A DNA stretch of 64,000 bases from Sphingobium sp. CECT 9361 (GCF_918741285.1 NZ_CAKKNC010000017.1:43527-107526); one strand, 5' to 3'. Shown: positions 36,543 to 46,784, counted from the stretch's first letter. Made by a program: numbers and translations. The notes: a model not told the origin generated them from the letters alone.

Positions 36543-37249
36543 AGTATGAGAACGGCCGTCACGCGGCGCACCAGTGACGCCGGGAGCAGGCGGATACCCA
36601 CATGGCTGCCAAGCTGCCCTCCAATGAGGACCGCGACGCCCAAAGGCCAATAAGACATCAAATGGGCTTCCAGCACCGGATCGTCGATCTTCATCAGTTG
36701 CCCGACCAGTCCGGCGATGGAATTGACCAGGATGAACACGCTTGCCGAAGCCGCGATCCGTTTCGCGCGTGCCCAGCCAATAAGGTGCATGATCGGCGCA
36801 AGGAAAATGCCCCCGCCGATGCCGACAAGTCCGGACAGAAAACCAACGCCCGCACCCAGAATGGGCGTCAGCACGCGGCTCTGGGAATCGGGCAAATCCT
36901 CACTACGCTCCGGCTGAAACAGCAGCAGCAGGCCCGCCGCCAGCAATGACAGCCCAAGCATCCCGGTAAACAACGCTTCGGATATCGGCATCCGCCCACC
37001 GGCCCAGGCCAGCGGCGCGGACAGGAGCAGGATCGGCCACAGCCGCCGCCACGGCACCAGACCCGCACGGGCAAAGCGTATGGATCCACCCGTCACGACG
37101 ATGATGTTGCAGATCAGCGCTATCGCCGGAAGTATCCGGTAATCGACCCCCCAGAGCGCCAGCAGCGCATTATAGGTCGACCCGCCTCCAAACCCCACCG
37201 CAGCATAGAGCGCTGCGGTAAGGCCGAAAAGCAGCGCCAGCGCCGTCAT
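36497..37249 (-). CDS. TauE/SafE family sulfite exporter-like permease
   Basis: A 250-residue, highly hydrophobic protein with about seven to eight transmembrane segments. The duplicated glycine-rich motifs (A-A-V-G-F-G-G-G-S-T-Y-N near the start and G-L-V-G-I-G-G-G-I-F-L-A-P in the middle) are characteristic of TauE/SafE transporters of sulfonates or sulfite. The substrate cannot be told. It begins six bases after the secA stop on the same strand and overlaps the LysR gene tail to tail. Confidence 0.88.
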   Translation of the reverse strand: MTALALLFGLTAALYAAVGFGGGSTYNALLALWGVDYRILPAIALICNIIVVTGGSIRFARAGLVPWRRLWPILLLSAPLAWAGGRMPISEALFTGMLGLSLLAAGLLLLFQPERSEDLPDSQSRVLTPILGAGVGFLSGLVGIGGGIFLAPIMHLIGWARAKRIAASASVFILVNSIAGLVGQLMKIDDPVLEAHLMSYWPLGVAVLIGGQLGSHVGIRLLPASLVRRVTAVLILYVAVRMLGKWAGWF

Positions 37250-37255
37250 CGACGA

Positions 37256-39991
37256 TCAGACCAATTGGCCGTGGCAATGCTTGTACTTGAGACCCGATCC
37301 ACAGGGACACATCGCGTTGCGGCTGATGTCCTGCCCTTCATAGGGATTGCCGCCCATTGCGCTGCCAACTGTAGGGCGAGGGAGCGTCGTGGTGATGAAG
37401 CCAGAGGTTCCTGCATCCTGATCGGCACTGTCATCTTCCCCGGTGAACGGGTCGATATGCGTCGTGATGAAATCGGGCAGCACCGGCAGGTCGAACTGCG
37501 GCATGGGATCGTTGTCCATGCGGAACTGCACATTGGCAATCGTGCGGGTCACATCCTCGCGGATGTTCGACAGCATCCGCTCGAACAGCGCAAAGGCTTC
37601 CTGCTTATACTCGTTGATCGGCGTCTTCTGCGCATAAGCGCGCAGATGGACGACCTGCCGCAACGCGTCGAGCGTGGACAGATGCTCTTTCCAATGGTGG
37701 TCGAGGTTCTGGAGCAGGATGCTCTTTTCCACGCCATGCCAGCTTTCGGCGTCCAGATCGGCGATCTTCTCCGCAACCTGCGTATGGGCGAGCGCCGCAA
37801 GACGCTCCTCCAGCATTTCCGGATCGACCGAGTCTTCGTTCAGCCAGCTATCGAAATCGGGTTCGATGCCCAGAGTCTCGGCTGCGCGCGCCTTGAGCGA
37901 TTCGACATTCCACTGTTCGGGATAGGTGCCCGGCGGGCAGGCATCGGCAACGATGTCGTTCACGGTCTCGTGACGCATGTCGATGACCACATCGTCCACG
38001 GTTTCCGCGTCCATGATGTCGGCGCGCTGTTCGTAGATGACCTTGCGCTGATCGTTCATCACGTCATCATATTCGACGACCTGTTTGCGAATGTCGTAGT
38101 TGCGTGCTTCGACCTTCTTCTGCGCTGTCTCGATGGCCTTGCTCAGCCATTTGGAACCGATCGCTTCGCCATCGGCCATATTGTTGTTCATCATCCGCGC
38201 GAACAAAGTGTCAGGACCGAAAATGCGCAGCAGATCGTCCTCAAGGCTGAGGTAGAAGCGCGACAAGCCCGGATCGCCCTGACGGCCAGAACGCCCGCGA
38301 AGCTGATTGTCGATGCGTCGGCTTTCGTGGCGTTCGGTGCCCAGAACGAACAGACCGCCAGCGGCCAGCACTTCGGCCTTCTCTGCGTCGATCTCCGCTT
38401 CGATCTTGGCAATCGCCGCGTCGCGCTCCGGACCTTCGGGGGTGTCGGCCAGTTCCTGCTCGATGCGGAACTCGGCATTGCCGCCCAGTTTGATGTCGGT
38501 GCCGCGACCGGCCATGTTGGTGGCGATAGTCACCGCGCCCTTACGGCCCGCCTGCGCGACGATATACGCTTCCTGTTCGTGGAAGCGGGCGTTGAGAACA
38601 GCGTGCTCGACGCCTTCTTCCTTCAGGAAGTCGGAGAGCATTTCGGACTTTTCGATCGAAACCGTACCCACCAGAACCGGCTGACCGATCTTCGCCTTTT
38701 CACCGATAGCCTTGGCGATGGCGCGGAACTTGTCCTGCGTGTTCTTGTAGAATTCGTCTTCCTCGTCGATCCGCTGCACCGGCACGTTGGTCGGGATCGT
38801 CACGACGTTCATCTTGTAGATTTCGTAGAATTCGGTCGCTTCGGTCGCGGCGGTGCCGGTCATGCCCGACAGTTTGGGATACATGCGGAAGTAATTCTGG
38901 AAGGTTATCGACGCCAGCGTCTGGTTTTCCGGCTCTATCTCGACGCCTTCCTTGGCTTCGACGGCCTGATGCAGACCATCGGACCAACGGCGCCCGTCCA
39001 TCATACGGCCGGTAAACTCATCGATGATGACGATCTTGCCGTCTTTCTCGATATAATCGATGTCGCGGCGGAACATCATGACCGCGCGCAGCGCCTGGTT
39101 CACATGATGCACGACCTGCGTATTTTCGAAGTCGTAGAGGTTGGTGCCTTCGATCAGCCCAGCCACTTCCAGCAGGCGCTCGATCTTTTCGGTGCCATCC
39201 TCGGTCAGCGTGATGGAGCGCTGCTTTTCGTCCTTCTCGTAATCCTCGTCGGACAATTGCTTCACGATCAGATCGACGGAGCGATACAGATCGGATTTGT
39301 CGTCGGTCGGGCCGGAGATAATCAACGGCGTGCGCGCTTCGTCGATCAGGATGGAATCGACTTCATCGATGATCGCGTAGTTGAAGGGCCGCTGCACCAT
39401 GGACGCACGGTCGAACTTCATGTTGTCGCGCAGATAATCGAAGCCAAGCTCGTTGTTCGTCGCATAGGTGATGTCGGCGGCATACGCCTCCCGCCGCTCG
39501 TCTTCGCGCATATTGGGAACGATGACGCCGGTAGTCAGCCCCAGGAAACGATAGACCTGGCCCATCCAGTCGCAGTCACGCCGCACCAGATAGTCGTTGA
39601 CCGTGACGACATGCACGCCCTTGCCTTCGAGCGCGTTGAGGTATGTCGCCGATGTCGCCACCAGCGTCTTGCCTTCGCCCGTCCGCATCTCGGCGATTTC
39701 ACCGCGATGCAGGACGATGCCGCCGATCATCTGGACGTCATAATGCCGCTGGCCCAGCGTCCGCGTCGCCGCTTCGCGTACCGTCGCAAATGCTTCGGGC
39801 AGCAGGTCGTCCAGCGTTTCGCCAGCCGCAAGCCGTTCACGGAAACGCACCGTCTGCGCGGCAAGATCAGCATCGGAAAGCGCCGAAATCTGCGGTTCGA
39901 ACGACGATATCTTGTCGACCGTCTTCTGCATCGACTTGACGTAGCGTTCGTTGGATGACCCGAAGATCGTTTTGGCGATGGCGCCGAACAT
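37256..39991 (-). CDS. secA: Preprotein translocase ATPase SecA
   Basis: The motor that drives unfolded proteins through SecYEG. The 911-residue protein starts [12 protein letters not shown] and shows Walker [15 protein letters not shown]-type [14 protein letters not shown], the [10 protein letters not shown] motif and a C-terminal zinc-binding C-P-C-G-S-G-x-K-Y-K-H-C-H-G used for SecB and lipid contact. The frame is open 15 codons upstream, but the ATG at 39991 matches the family N terminus. Confidence 0.97.
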   Translation of the reverse strand: MFGAIAKTIFGSSNERYVKSMQKTVDKISSFEPQISALSDADLAAQTVRFRERLAAGETLDDLLPEAFATVREAATRTLGQRHYDVQMIGGIVLHRGEIAEMRTGEGKTLVATSATYLNALEGKGVHVVTVNDYLVRRDCDWMGQVYRFLGLTTGVIVPNMREDERREAYAADITYATNNELGFDYLRDNMKFDRASMVQRPFNYAIIDEVDSILIDEARTPLIISGPTDDKSDLYRSVDLIVKQLSDEDYEKDEKQRSITLTEDGTEKIERLLEVAGLIEGTNLYDFENTQVVHHVNQALRAVMMFRRDIDYIEKDGKIVIIDEFTGRMMDGRRWSDGLHQAVEAKEGVEIEPENQTLASITFQNYFRMYPKLSGMTGTAATEATEFYEIYKMNVVTIPTNVPVQRIDEEDEFYKNTQDKFRAIAKAIGEKAKIGQPVLVGTVSIEKSEMLSDFLKEEGVEHAVLNARFHEQEAYIVAQAGRKGAVTIATNMAGRGTDIKLGGNAEFRIEQELADTPEGPERDAAIAKIEAEIDAEKAEVLAAGGLFVLGTERHESRRIDNQLRGRSGRQGDPGLSRFYLSLEDDLLRIFGPDTLFARMMNNNMADGEAIGSKWLSKAIETAQKKVEARNYDIRKQVVEYDDVMNDQRKVIYEQRADIMDAETVDDVVIDMRHETVNDIVADACPPGTYPEQWNVESLKARAAETLGIEPDFDSWLNEDSVDPEMLEERLAALAHTQVAEKIADLDAESWHGVEKSILLQNLDHHWKEHLSTLDALRQVVHLRAYAQKTPINEYKQEAFALFERMLSNIREDVTRTIANVQFRMDNDPMPQFDLPVLPDFITTHIDPFTGEDDSADQDAGTSGFITTTLPRPTVGSAMGGNPYEGQDISRNAMCPCGSGLKYKHCHGQLV

Positions 39992-40074
39992 GCAATTTCC
40001 TATGTTTCCGGGGGCGGACCGGCCCTTGCGGACCATAGACCTATATGCGCCGCGATGTAGGGGGCAGGCAGGGC

Positions 40075-40755
40075 TTAGTCAATTGGAGCGCTGTGCGAAA
40101 CAAGCGCCAGCGCGCGGGCAAACACCGCCTCGAACATCTCCGCCGTCAGTCGCCCGGTATTCGTGTTGTAGCGCGAGCAGTGATAGCTATCGACTAGCAT
40201 ACGGCCATCGGGCATTCGATGTTCGGCAAGATGCCCGAACCGTGCCTTTGGCAAGCGCCCGCCCAACACCTTTACCGCCGACTGATGCGCAATCTGGCCC
40301 AGCGCGATGAAAACCTGCACATTGGGCAAAGCGTCGATGCCTTTTGCCAGAAACGGCCGGCAGGTGCGGATCTCTTCAGGTGTCGGTTTATTTTGCGGCG
40401 GCAGGCATTTGACGGCGTTTAGGATGATGATGTCGTTCAGCATCAACCCGTCGTCGACGCGGCTGTTATAGCTGTCGTTGGACAATCCGAACTTCGCCAG
40501 CGTCGCGAACAGCAAATCGCCTGCATAATCCCCGGTAAAGGGCCGACCCGTTCGATTGGCGCCATGCTTGCCCGGCGCAAGGCCGATGATCGCTATCCGC
40601 GCCGCCGGATCGCCCATCACGCGCACTGGCCCGTTCCACCATGTCGGAAATTCCGCCTGGCACGCATGACGATAGGCGACCAGCCGCGGGCACAACGGAC
40701 AATCGCGTGGCGGCTCGGTCTGCGGGATAGCACTTTCAGGGGCTTGCAATGTCAT
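40075..40755 (-). CDS. Uracil-DNA glycosylase, family 5 (UDGb) type
   Basis: Removes uracil and deaminated bases from DNA. The 226-residue protein has four cysteines for an iron-sulfur cluster (the first two in the motif CPLC) and the motif [19 protein letters not shown], which is the family-5 form of motif A; it lacks the polar general base of family 4. C-terminal [15 protein letters not shown] corresponds to motif B. Only 23 nt separate its start from the divergent folK start. Confidence 0.9.
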   Translation of the reverse strand: MTLQAPESAIPQTEPPRDCPLCPRLVAYRHACQAEFPTWWNGPVRVMGDPAARIAIIGLAPGKHGANRTGRPFTGDYAGDLLFATLAKFGLSNDSYNSRVDDGLMLNDIIILNAVKCLPPQNKPTPEEIRTCRPFLAKGIDALPNVQVFIALGQIAHQSAVKVLGGRLPKARFGHLAEHRMPDGRMLVDSYHCSRYNTNTGRLTAEMFEAVFARALALVSHSAPID

Positions 40756-40778
40756 GGCTGTGCGATAGGCGCGTCAGG

Positions 40779-41303
40779 ATGGCCGACGCAAGCACAGTCC
40801 TCCACACCTATGTTATTGCGCTGGGGTCGAACCAGTCGCTGACCGGCGCGCTTGGTCCGGTCGCATTGGTGGATCGCGCGCTGGACGCGCTGGATAGCCC
40901 ACCGCTGTCGCTTCTAGCGCGGTCCAAGATTATCCAATCCGCGCCCGTCGGCCCTTCGAAACGGCGCTATGCGAATGCGGTCGCCATCGTCGAAACCAAC
41001 CTCCCTCCCCCCGCCCTGCTTGCCCACCTACAGAATATCGAGGATCGCTACGGCCGCCGCCGACGCAGGCGCTGGGGCGCACGCACGTTGGATCTGGACA
41101 TCATTCTCTGGTCAGGAGGCCTGTGGACAGGAAGCAATCTCGCGATCCCGCACGTAGCCTTTCGCGACCGCGATTTCGTGCTACATCCTCTCGCGCGGAT
41201 CGCCCCGGATTGGCGCGATCCCGTGGGCGGATTGACAGTTCATCAACTCGCCGTTCGCCTTTCACGCAGGAAGCCGGTTGACCATCGCCCCAACCCTCTT
41301 TAG
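40779..41303 (+). CDS. folK: 2-amino-4-hydroxy-6-hydroxymethyldihydropteridine diphosphokinase
   Basis: Transfers pyrophosphate from ATP to the pterin in folate synthesis. The 174-residue HPPK shows the opening A-L-G-S-N-Q, the substrate loop R-S-K-I-I-Q-S-A-P-V-G, and the signature R-R-R-R-W-G-A-R-T-L-D-L-D-I-I with metal-binding aspartates, followed by I-P-H-V-A-F-R-D-R-D-F-V-L-H-P-L. ATG at 40779 was chosen because the longer frame from 40749 would overlap the divergent glycosylase gene. The tRNA-Lys gene follows. Confidence 0.93.
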   Translation: MADASTVLHTYVIALGSNQSLTGALGPVALVDRALDALDSPPLSLLARSKIIQSAPVGPSKRRYANAVAIVETNLPPPALLAHLQNIEDRYGRRRRRRWGARTLDLDIILWSGGLWTGSNLAIPHVAFRDRDFVLHPLARIAPDWRDPVGGLTVHQLAVRLSRRKPVDHRPNPL

Positions 41304-41305
41304 GG
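41278..41305 (+). promoter_or_regulatory. Possible promoter of tRNA-Lys
   Basis: TTGACC (41278-41283), a good -35 hexamer, lies 16 nt before TTAGGG (41300-41305), a poor -10. The spacing would start transcription about 30 nt before the tRNA. It overlaps the folK 3' end. Weak because of the -10 element. Confidence 0.3.
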
Positions 41306-41343
41306 GACCGCTACTCAATCGCCCGGCTGCGCGCCGTGCCTGT

Positions 41344-41419
41344 GGGTCCATAGCTCAGTCGGTAGAGCAACTGACTTTTAATCAGTAGGTCGCTGGTTCG
41401 AACCCAGCTGGACTCACCA
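41344..41419 (+). tRNA. tRNA-Lys (anticodon TTT)
   Basis: A complete 76-nt cloverleaf with encoded CCA. Acceptor 41344-41350 pairs with 41409-41415 (one G-U), the D arm carries AGCTCAGTCGGTAGAGC, and the anticodon stem actga/tcagt holds loop CTTTTAA with anticodon TTT at 41377-41379. The T arm holds the canonical GTTCGAA. Discriminator A and CCA follow. Confidence 0.97.
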
Positions 41420-41568
41420 CAGCCACAATTCTTCCCACGCCATCCGACAACCGCAGGACGGGCGCGCCTGATCTCAATTTCAAAGCGGGTTTCAGATATG
41501 GTTAATATGGGGATCGACTTATGCCTCTGCGCGTATTGCAGATGGATCGTGTCAGGTGGAATGAACGG

Positions 41569-42372
41569 ATGATGATGAAAGCGCGGGCGTCCCGCCGCCT
41601 GCTGGTATATATCCCAAGCGCAGCGGCCATTGCTCTGACCAGTTGCGCCAAGCCCCCGCCGCCCGTCTATGCGCCACCGCAAGTCATCCCCACGGTCATG
41701 CCTTTGCCACCTCTGGGGTCGGCAGAGAATCTCGACCTGCCTCCTATCGATGCGCAAGGTCTCTACATCACGCCGAACCGGAACATGACTGGAGAGCAAG
41801 CCTTGTGGCATGTACGGATGGCGCTGAACGTCGCAGCGCTGTCATGCCGGGATGCAGGGGATATCATGGGCGTGAATTACAATAGCATGTTGCGTATTCA
41901 TGTGCTGCCATTGTCTCGGGCCAATATGACTGCGGATGCGACCTATGTCGTAAAATATGGCGCGGATGCCGTGACGATGCGTGATAAGATATACACCGTC
42001 GTTTATAATTATTTCTCGTTGCCACCAGCCCAAAAGGCCTTTTGCCCGGTCGCTCGGGACGTCGTGACTACGATCAACGGGATGGCGCCCGAAGCGCTGA
42101 TTCCCTATGCGCCTGAAGCGTTGAAGAGACTGGAAAAGCCGTTTCAGGATTTCTGGGCGGCCTATGCCGATTATCTGCGCCGTCTGGAAGAATGGCGCAG
42201 GCGCTATGGCGTGCCGTCCGTTCAGATATTGCCATGCCCCGATAATGATCCGATCTGCTCCGGCAGCGGAGGGAAAACCCCGCCACCACCGGGGGCGCCA
42301 GCGGGCGCGTATAACATCCCGCCAGCACAAATATTCGCGCCGCCGAAGGCCAACCCGACGTTACCCAAGTAA
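41569..42372 (+). CDS. Predicted lipoprotein, proline-rich N terminus, unknown function
   Basis: The 267-residue protein has a basic start (M-M-M-K-A-R-A-S-R-R), a hydrophobic segment and a lipobox A-L-T-S-C, then a proline-rich linker. The folded region at about 70-210 includes Q-A-L-W-H-V-R-M-A-L-N-V-A-A-L-S-C, Y-N-S-M-L and F-C-P-V-A-R, and the C-terminal tail is Pro/Gly-rich. I do not recognise a named family, though such proteins seem common in sphingomonads. The ATG at 41569 is preferred because an AGGTGGA lies just upstream and the signal peptide then has normal length; the frame itself opens at 41521. Confidence 0.75.
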   Translation: MMMKARASRRLLVYIPSAAAIALTSCAKPPPPVYAPPQVIPTVMPLPPLGSAENLDLPPIDAQGLYITPNRNMTGEQALWHVRMALNVAALSCRDAGDIMGVNYNSMLRIHVLPLSRANMTADATYVVKYGADAVTMRDKIYTVVYNYFSLPPAQKAFCPVARDVVTTINGMAPEALIPYAPEALKRLEKPFQDFWAAYADYLRRLEEWRRRYGVPSVQILPCPDNDPICSGSGGKTPPPPGAPAGAYNIPPAQIFAPPKANPTLPK

Positions 42373-42385
42373 CGCCGGGGCTTCC

Positions 42386-44632
42386 TCATTTCTTCGCCGG
42401 ATCATGACGTGCGAGGAAATTGAGGATAGTGTTCCACAAATGCACCGAGACCTTTGGCCCGCCGACACGATGCGTCTGGCCGGGATAGACCATCGTTTCG
42501 AACGGCACGGCCGCGCCCTGCATCTTCGCCATCAGCGCCGTCGAATTGTCGAACACCACATTGTCGTCCGACATGCCGTGGATCAGCAGCATAGGATCTT
42601 TCAACGCATCGGCTTCTTCCAGAGCGCCCGACGCAGGATAGGCGCTATCCTTCGTGTTGGGATCGCCCAGATAGCGCTCGGTATAATGGGTGTCGTACAA
42701 ATCCCATTTGGTGACCGGCGCGCCGGAAATGCCCGCCATGAACGTACCGGGCGCCTTCTGCAGCAGCTTTAGCGTCATATAACCGCCATAGGACCAGCCA
42801 TAGGTCGCGATCCGCGCGGGATCGACGAAAGGCTGCGCCTTGAGCCATTTCGCCCCGGCAAGCTGATCCTCGACCTCGACCGTTCCCATGGCCTTGTAGA
42901 TCTGATCCTCGAACGCCTTGCCACGATCGGGCGTGCCGCGATTGTCGACTGCGTAAACGATCCAGCCTTGCTGCACGAGATAGTCGTTCAGCGCCCCGCC
43001 CCACTGGTTCGTCACCTGACGCCCCGCGCCCGGACCGCCATAATGGATCATGAACACGGGATAGCGCTTTCCCGGTTCCAGCGGCGGCGTCATGATCTTG
43101 GTATACAGCGCCGATCCGTCCGCTGCCTTGATCGTTCCGAATACCGTCTTCACATGGCTCGCCATATAGGGCGCATAGGGATGCGTGGCGTCCAGCGCAT
43201 TTTCGGACAACCAGCGCAGCCGCGTGCCACCGGCATCGGCCAGATAGATTTGTTTGGGCTGATCGCTGTTGCTGCGGCTGACGATGATGCGCGTTGCGGC
43301 GCTGTCCATCACCGCATCGTTCCACCATCCGCTGCTCGTCAACTGGCGCGCAGGCGTCGGCTTTTTCCCGCCACGCAGCGAAGCACTGTAAAACTGATCC
43401 TCCAGCGGCGTTTCGCGGTTGCCCGTGAAATAGACGAGTCCCTTGGCCTCATCGACCCCCGCGACCTGTTTCACTTCCCACGGCCCCTCGGTCAGCGCGG
43501 TCCATTTCGCACCGTTCACATGGTACAGATGCCCATGCCCGGTCCGCTCCGACCACCACAGAAAACTGCCATCGGCCAAAGCACGGAAGTTGTTGTGGAG
43601 GTTGATCCATGTCTTCGCGCGTTCGGTCAGGACCACCGTGGACTTGCCCGTGACGGGATCGACCGAAAGAAGGTCGAGCCGCTTCTGATCGCGACTTTCG
43701 CGCTGAACATAGAGCGTCTTGCCGTCCTTCGACCAGTTGACGCGCGCCAGATAGACATCGGGATTACTCCCCATGTCGACCTTGATCTGCCCGGAACCAT
43801 CCGGCTTCATCACATAGAGATCAACCAGCGCATTGGGCGTTCCCGCCTTCGGATAGCGCTGCGCATAAACGCTCGTGCCGTCTGCCCCGATGGCGGCGCG
43901 GGTAACGATGCCAACCGGGCTTTCATCGACGCGCGCGACCGCGAGATAGCGGTCACCCGGCGACCACCAATGGCCAGTGGTGCGGTCCATTTCTTCCTGT
44001 GCCACGAATTCGGACACGCCCCAGCTAACTGTATCGGATGCGCCGGTGGTCAGTTGCTTCTCCCCCTGCCCGTCCGCGCGCGTCACGAACAGATTGCCGT
44101 CGCGCACGAACGAGACATAGCCCCCCGCCGGGCTGACGGTGGGGTTGAGTTCCCCCTGCGGCGTATTGGTGATCCGCGTGATCTTTCCATCCAGTCCGGC
44201 CAGATACAGGTCGCCATCCAGCGGCACCATGATACGCTTGCCATCGGGCGCCCAATCATAGGCCACGATGCCCTTGCTGTCGCCGATCCGCGCACGTTCG
44301 CGCTGCATCTTCTCCGCTTCGCTCAGTTCAGCGCCGCTGCCGACCTTCTTCGAATCGACCAGCATCCGCTCCGCCCCGGACGCCGTATCGATCGCCCACA
44401 AATCGAAGCGTTCCTTCTCATCCACGCGCGGCTTGAGCAGCGTCACGAATTTCCCGTCGGGGGACAGCTTGAGCGCACGTGGCTGCGGCCCGGACAGATC
44501 GGGGCTGGCGAACACGCGCTCCAGCGTCAATGGCTTCGAAACGGGTGCCTGCGCGGATGCCGGCATCGCCACACCCAGCGCGCACATCATCATGACGGGC
44601 GAAACAACGCCGCCTTTCAACATCGATTGCAT
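42386..44632 (-). CDS. S9 family peptidase, dipeptidyl peptidase IV type, exported
   Basis: The 748-residue serine peptidase has a signal peptide (ends near A-S-A-Q-A), an N-terminal eight-bladed beta-propeller (about 40-480; the D-W-V-x-E-E-x-equivalent segment is E-F-V-A-Q-E-E-M-D-R) and a C-terminal alpha/beta hydrolase with nucleophile serine in Y-G-W-S-Y-G-G-Y, then aspartate in S-D-D-N-V-V-F-D-N and histidine in G-Q-T-H-R. The start is the ATG at 44632, six bases after an AAGGA; a second ATG two codons earlier sits too close to that site. Expected to cut X-Pro dipeptides in the periplasm. Confidence 0.9.
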   Translation of the reverse strand: MQSMLKGGVVSPVMMMCALGVAMPASAQAPVSKPLTLERVFASPDLSGPQPRALKLSPDGKFVTLLKPRVDEKERFDLWAIDTASGAERMLVDSKKVGSGAELSEAEKMQRERARIGDSKGIVAYDWAPDGKRIMVPLDGDLYLAGLDGKITRITNTPQGELNPTVSPAGGYVSFVRDGNLFVTRADGQGEKQLTTGASDTVSWGVSEFVAQEEMDRTTGHWWSPGDRYLAVARVDESPVGIVTRAAIGADGTSVYAQRYPKAGTPNALVDLYVMKPDGSGQIKVDMGSNPDVYLARVNWSKDGKTLYVQRESRDQKRLDLLSVDPVTGKSTVVLTERAKTWINLHNNFRALADGSFLWWSERTGHGHLYHVNGAKWTALTEGPWEVKQVAGVDEAKGLVYFTGNRETPLEDQFYSASLRGGKKPTPARQLTSSGWWNDAVMDSAATRIIVSRSNSDQPKQIYLADAGGTRLRWLSENALDATHPYAPYMASHVKTVFGTIKAADGSALYTKIMTPPLEPGKRYPVFMIHYGGPGAGRQVTNQWGGALNDYLVQQGWIVYAVDNRGTPDRGKAFEDQIYKAMGTVEVEDQLAGAKWLKAQPFVDPARIATYGWSYGGYMTLKLLQKAPGTFMAGISGAPVTKWDLYDTHYTERYLGDPNTKDSAYPASGALEEADALKDPMLLIHGMSDDNVVFDNSTALMAKMQGAAVPFETMVYPGQTHRVGGPKVSVHLWNTILNFLARHDPAKK

Positions 44633-44718
44633 GAACATTCCTTCATTCTCTTCTCGCCGCAGCGTTGCCACAGGCTTAGCCCGGCAGTCCGGCCTAAGTC
44701 GAGGGGATCGAAGAAGAA

Positions 44719-44743
44719 TGGTGGGCGCGGCAAGGATTGAACT
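44719..44743 (-). other. tRNA 3'-end remnant, possible attachment site of a genomic island
   Basis: Read on the minus strand, these bases are the T loop (GTTCAATCC), the 3' strand of the T stem, acceptor strand CGCGCCC, discriminator A and CCA of a tRNA, closest from memory to sphingomonad tRNA-Val. The sequence beyond (to the right) does not continue as a tRNA: no anticodon arm, D arm or 5' acceptor can be found. Such an orphan 3' end is what integration into a tRNA gene leaves at the far end of an element. Confidence 0.65.
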
Positions 44744-45045
44744 GGGGACGACACCCGAGTGGATGGTGAGAAATGGGATCATCGTGGACCCGCAACCATG
44801 CTGGTCGCTTCTGTGGAAGTCCTCTCAGAAGATAGCCAGGCCCTTGCGCAGCGGCTGCCCGTTCGATTTCATGATCCTCGCTGCCCCCCCCCGCAAGAAA
44901 TACGTGCGCAAGGAGTGCACGAACCGAACTTCCGCTACCTCCTTGCTGGCCGGTCCATTGTTACTACCGTCGCCCAGTCTTACGCAGCGCTGCTCGCTAA
45001 TTTTGCGCATCGATTCCCAATGCGTAAGGGGGGCGTGGAACTCGC
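44744..45045. other. No convincing gene; stretch behind the tRNA remnant
   Basis: About 300 nt between the tRNA fragment and glcG. A minus-strand frame at 44825-45010 (61 codons) has no ribosome binding site or family resemblance, and a run of nine C lies near 44884-44892. It may be eroded element-end DNA. I see no integrase domain here. Confidence 0.4.
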
Positions 45046-45474
45046 TCAGCCCTGAGCGCGCAATCCGGCTGCTTCGATTCCCGCTATGGCGCAGGCTTCA
45101 TCCATGTCGGACAGGTCGCCAGAAATCCCTATTGCCCCGATTGCGAGGCCTTCGGCATCGACGACGATAATACCGCCAGCGGCGGGCACAACCCCCGAAG
45201 GCGCAATCGGGCCAAGAGAGCTAAGAAAGGAAGCTCGTTCACCGGCCATGTCTCCGATCTTGCGGGACGACATCCCGAGGAACAAGGCCCCTGCAGCTTT
45301 CCCGACTGCCAGTTGAAAACGACCGGTGGAAGCGCCATCCTGGCGATGATAGGCAATGACGTGGCCACCGGCATCCAGCACAACCACGCCGAGCGGCTTC
45401 AGCTTGAGCTCTTCTGCCTTGGCAAAAGCGGCGGTGATGACGGTCGTTGCCTGTTGGAGTGTGATACGGCTCAT
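45046..45474 (-). CDS. glcG: GlcG/HbpS-like heme-binding family protein (DUF336)
   Basis: A 142-residue protein of the GlcG/HbpS family, often encoded with glycolate oxidase; its role is not settled. Family traits are the A-x-A-x-A-E-E-L start, V-V-V-L-D-A-G-G-H-V-I-A-Y-H-R-Q-D-G-A and the Gly-rich end G-A-I-G-I-S-G-D-L-S-D-M-D-E. ATG at 45474 has an AAGGA upstream and overlaps the glcF stop as ATGA; the frame extends further but without character. Last gene of the glc operon. Confidence 0.87.
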   Translation of the reverse strand: MSRITLQQATTVITAAFAKAEELKLKPLGVVVLDAGGHVIAYHRQDGASTGRFQLAVGKAAGALFLGMSSRKIGDMAGERASFLSSLGPIAPSGVVPAAGGIIVVDAEGLAIGAIGISGDLSDMDEACAIAGIEAAGLRAQG

Positions 45475-46784
45475 GCGTCTGTTCCTTTTGATGCGAGATG
45501 ATGAAGTGTTGGCGGTACAGGGCCCCCGGTCGCCCAATCGAGCAACTCGACGGTATGTACCACCGGGGTGTGGGTGCGCTGGCCGATCTGCATCGCGCAC
45601 CCAATGTTACCGGCAGCAATGACCTGTGCTTCGAGCCTCTCGATATTAGCCACCTTGCGATCGCCCAGTTGATCCGCGATTTCGGACTGCAGGATATTAT
45701 AAGTCCCCGCCGAACCACAGCACAAATGGGCTTCTGCCGGTGTCAGAACGGCATAGCCCGCCTGCGTCAGAAGGCGCTTTGGTGCGTCTGTCACCTTTTG
45801 CCCATGCTGGAGCGAACAGGCCGCGTGATAGGCCACGCTCAGCCCGGTCGGGCGCGTTGCCGGCAGCCCCACTTCGTCCAGAAACTCGCTGACATCGCGG
45901 GCGAGCGTTGCGACCCGATCCGCCTTGGCTGCATAGACCGGATCATCGCGCAGCATGAAGCCATAATCCTTGATCGTCGTGCCGCAGCCGGATGTCGTGA
46001 TGATGATTGCTGCCAACCCGCCGTTCTCGATCTCCCGCGTCCAGGCATCAACATTACGCCGGGCGGCTTCGAGGGCGGCTTCCTCGCGGCCCATATGATG
46101 TACCAATGCGCCACAGCAGCCTTCACCCGCCGCGAAGATCACGTCGTACCCACAGCGATTGATGAGGCGCACCGCAGCCGCGCGAAATTCCGGGCGCAGC
46201 GCTGGTTCGGCACAGCCCTGGAGGATTGCCACCCGGCCTTTGCTCTGGGAGGCGGGTGACGCCACAGTGGGCGCCTTGGCCTCAAGCGACCGTGGTGCGA
46301 GGTTGAGCATCGCGATGAGCGGGCGAAAGACTCTGAATTGCCGGAGGACGGGCGTGAACGGTCGCGCCAGTGGCGCCAGCCGCAGGGCCAGTCGAAAGCG
46401 GTCGGGATGCGGCAGGATGGACGCCAGCAGCGCGCGATAGAAACGCTGAACCAGGGGCCGCCGATAGTGCTCCTCGATATAGGCGCGCGCGTGATCGACC
46501 AGGTGCATGTAGTGAACGCCCGAGGGGCAGGTCGTCATGCAGGACAGGCAGGACAGGCAGCGATCGATATGCTTGACGACCTTTTCCGTCGGCACTCGCT
46601 CATTTTCGAGCATGTCCTTCATCAGGTAGATGCGCCCGCGCGGCGAATCCAGTTCATCGCCAAGGAGCGTGTAGGTCGGACAGGTCGCTGTACAAAATCC
46701 GCAATGAACACATTTGCGGATGACCGACTCCGACGATTGCATGGCTGGATCGGCCAGCGTTTCGGGCGCGAAATTAGTCTGCAT
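45471..46784 (-). CDS. glcF: Glycolate oxidase iron-sulfur subunit GlcF
   Basis: The electron-transfer subunit of the membrane-associated GlcDEF glycolate oxidase. The 437-residue protein has two 4Fe-4S motifs, C-V-H-C-G-F-C-T-A-T-C-P and C-L-S-C-L-S-C-M-T-T-C-P, in the N-terminal 100 residues and two CCG cysteine-rich domains (including E-G-C-C-G-A-L-V-H-H and L-C-C-G-S-A-G-T). ATG at 46784 gives the standard N terminus and overlaps glcE by eleven bases. Confidence 0.93.
   Translation of the reverse strand: MQTNFAPETLADPAMQSSESVIRKCVHCGFCTATCPTYTLLGDELDSPRGRIYLMKDMLENERVPTEKVVKHIDRCLSCLSCMTTCPSGVHYMHLVDHARAYIEEHYRRPLVQRFYRALLASILPHPDRFRLALRLAPLARPFTPVLRQFRVFRPLIAMLNLAPRSLEAKAPTVASPASQSKGRVAILQGCAEPALRPEFRAAAVRLINRCGYDVIFAAGEGCCGALVHHMGREEAALEAARRNVDAWTREIENGGLAAIIITTSGCGTTIKDYGFMLRDDPVYAAKADRVATLARDVSEFLDEVGLPATRPTGLSVAYHAACSLQHGQKVTDAPKRLLTQAGYAVLTPAEAHLCCGSAGTYNILQSEIADQLGDRKVANIERLEAQVIAAGNIGCAMQIGQRTHTPVVHTVELLDWATGGPVPPTLHHLASKGTDA

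Noticed and set aside
37265..39958. An 897-codon open frame antisense to secA
   Set aside because: secA is unmistakable. The opposite frame mirrors its codon pattern and has no ribosome binding site or recognisable domain.
42968..44740. A 590-codon open frame antisense to the S9 peptidase
   Set aside because: The peptidase has signal peptide and catalytic triad. The antisense frame is histidine- and arginine-rich and unlike any protein.
44825..45010. Possible small gene or integrase remnant next to the tRNA fragment
   Set aside because: The 61-residue frame has no integrase motif (no R-H-R-Y signature) and no ribosome binding site, so I describe the stretch only as unassigned.
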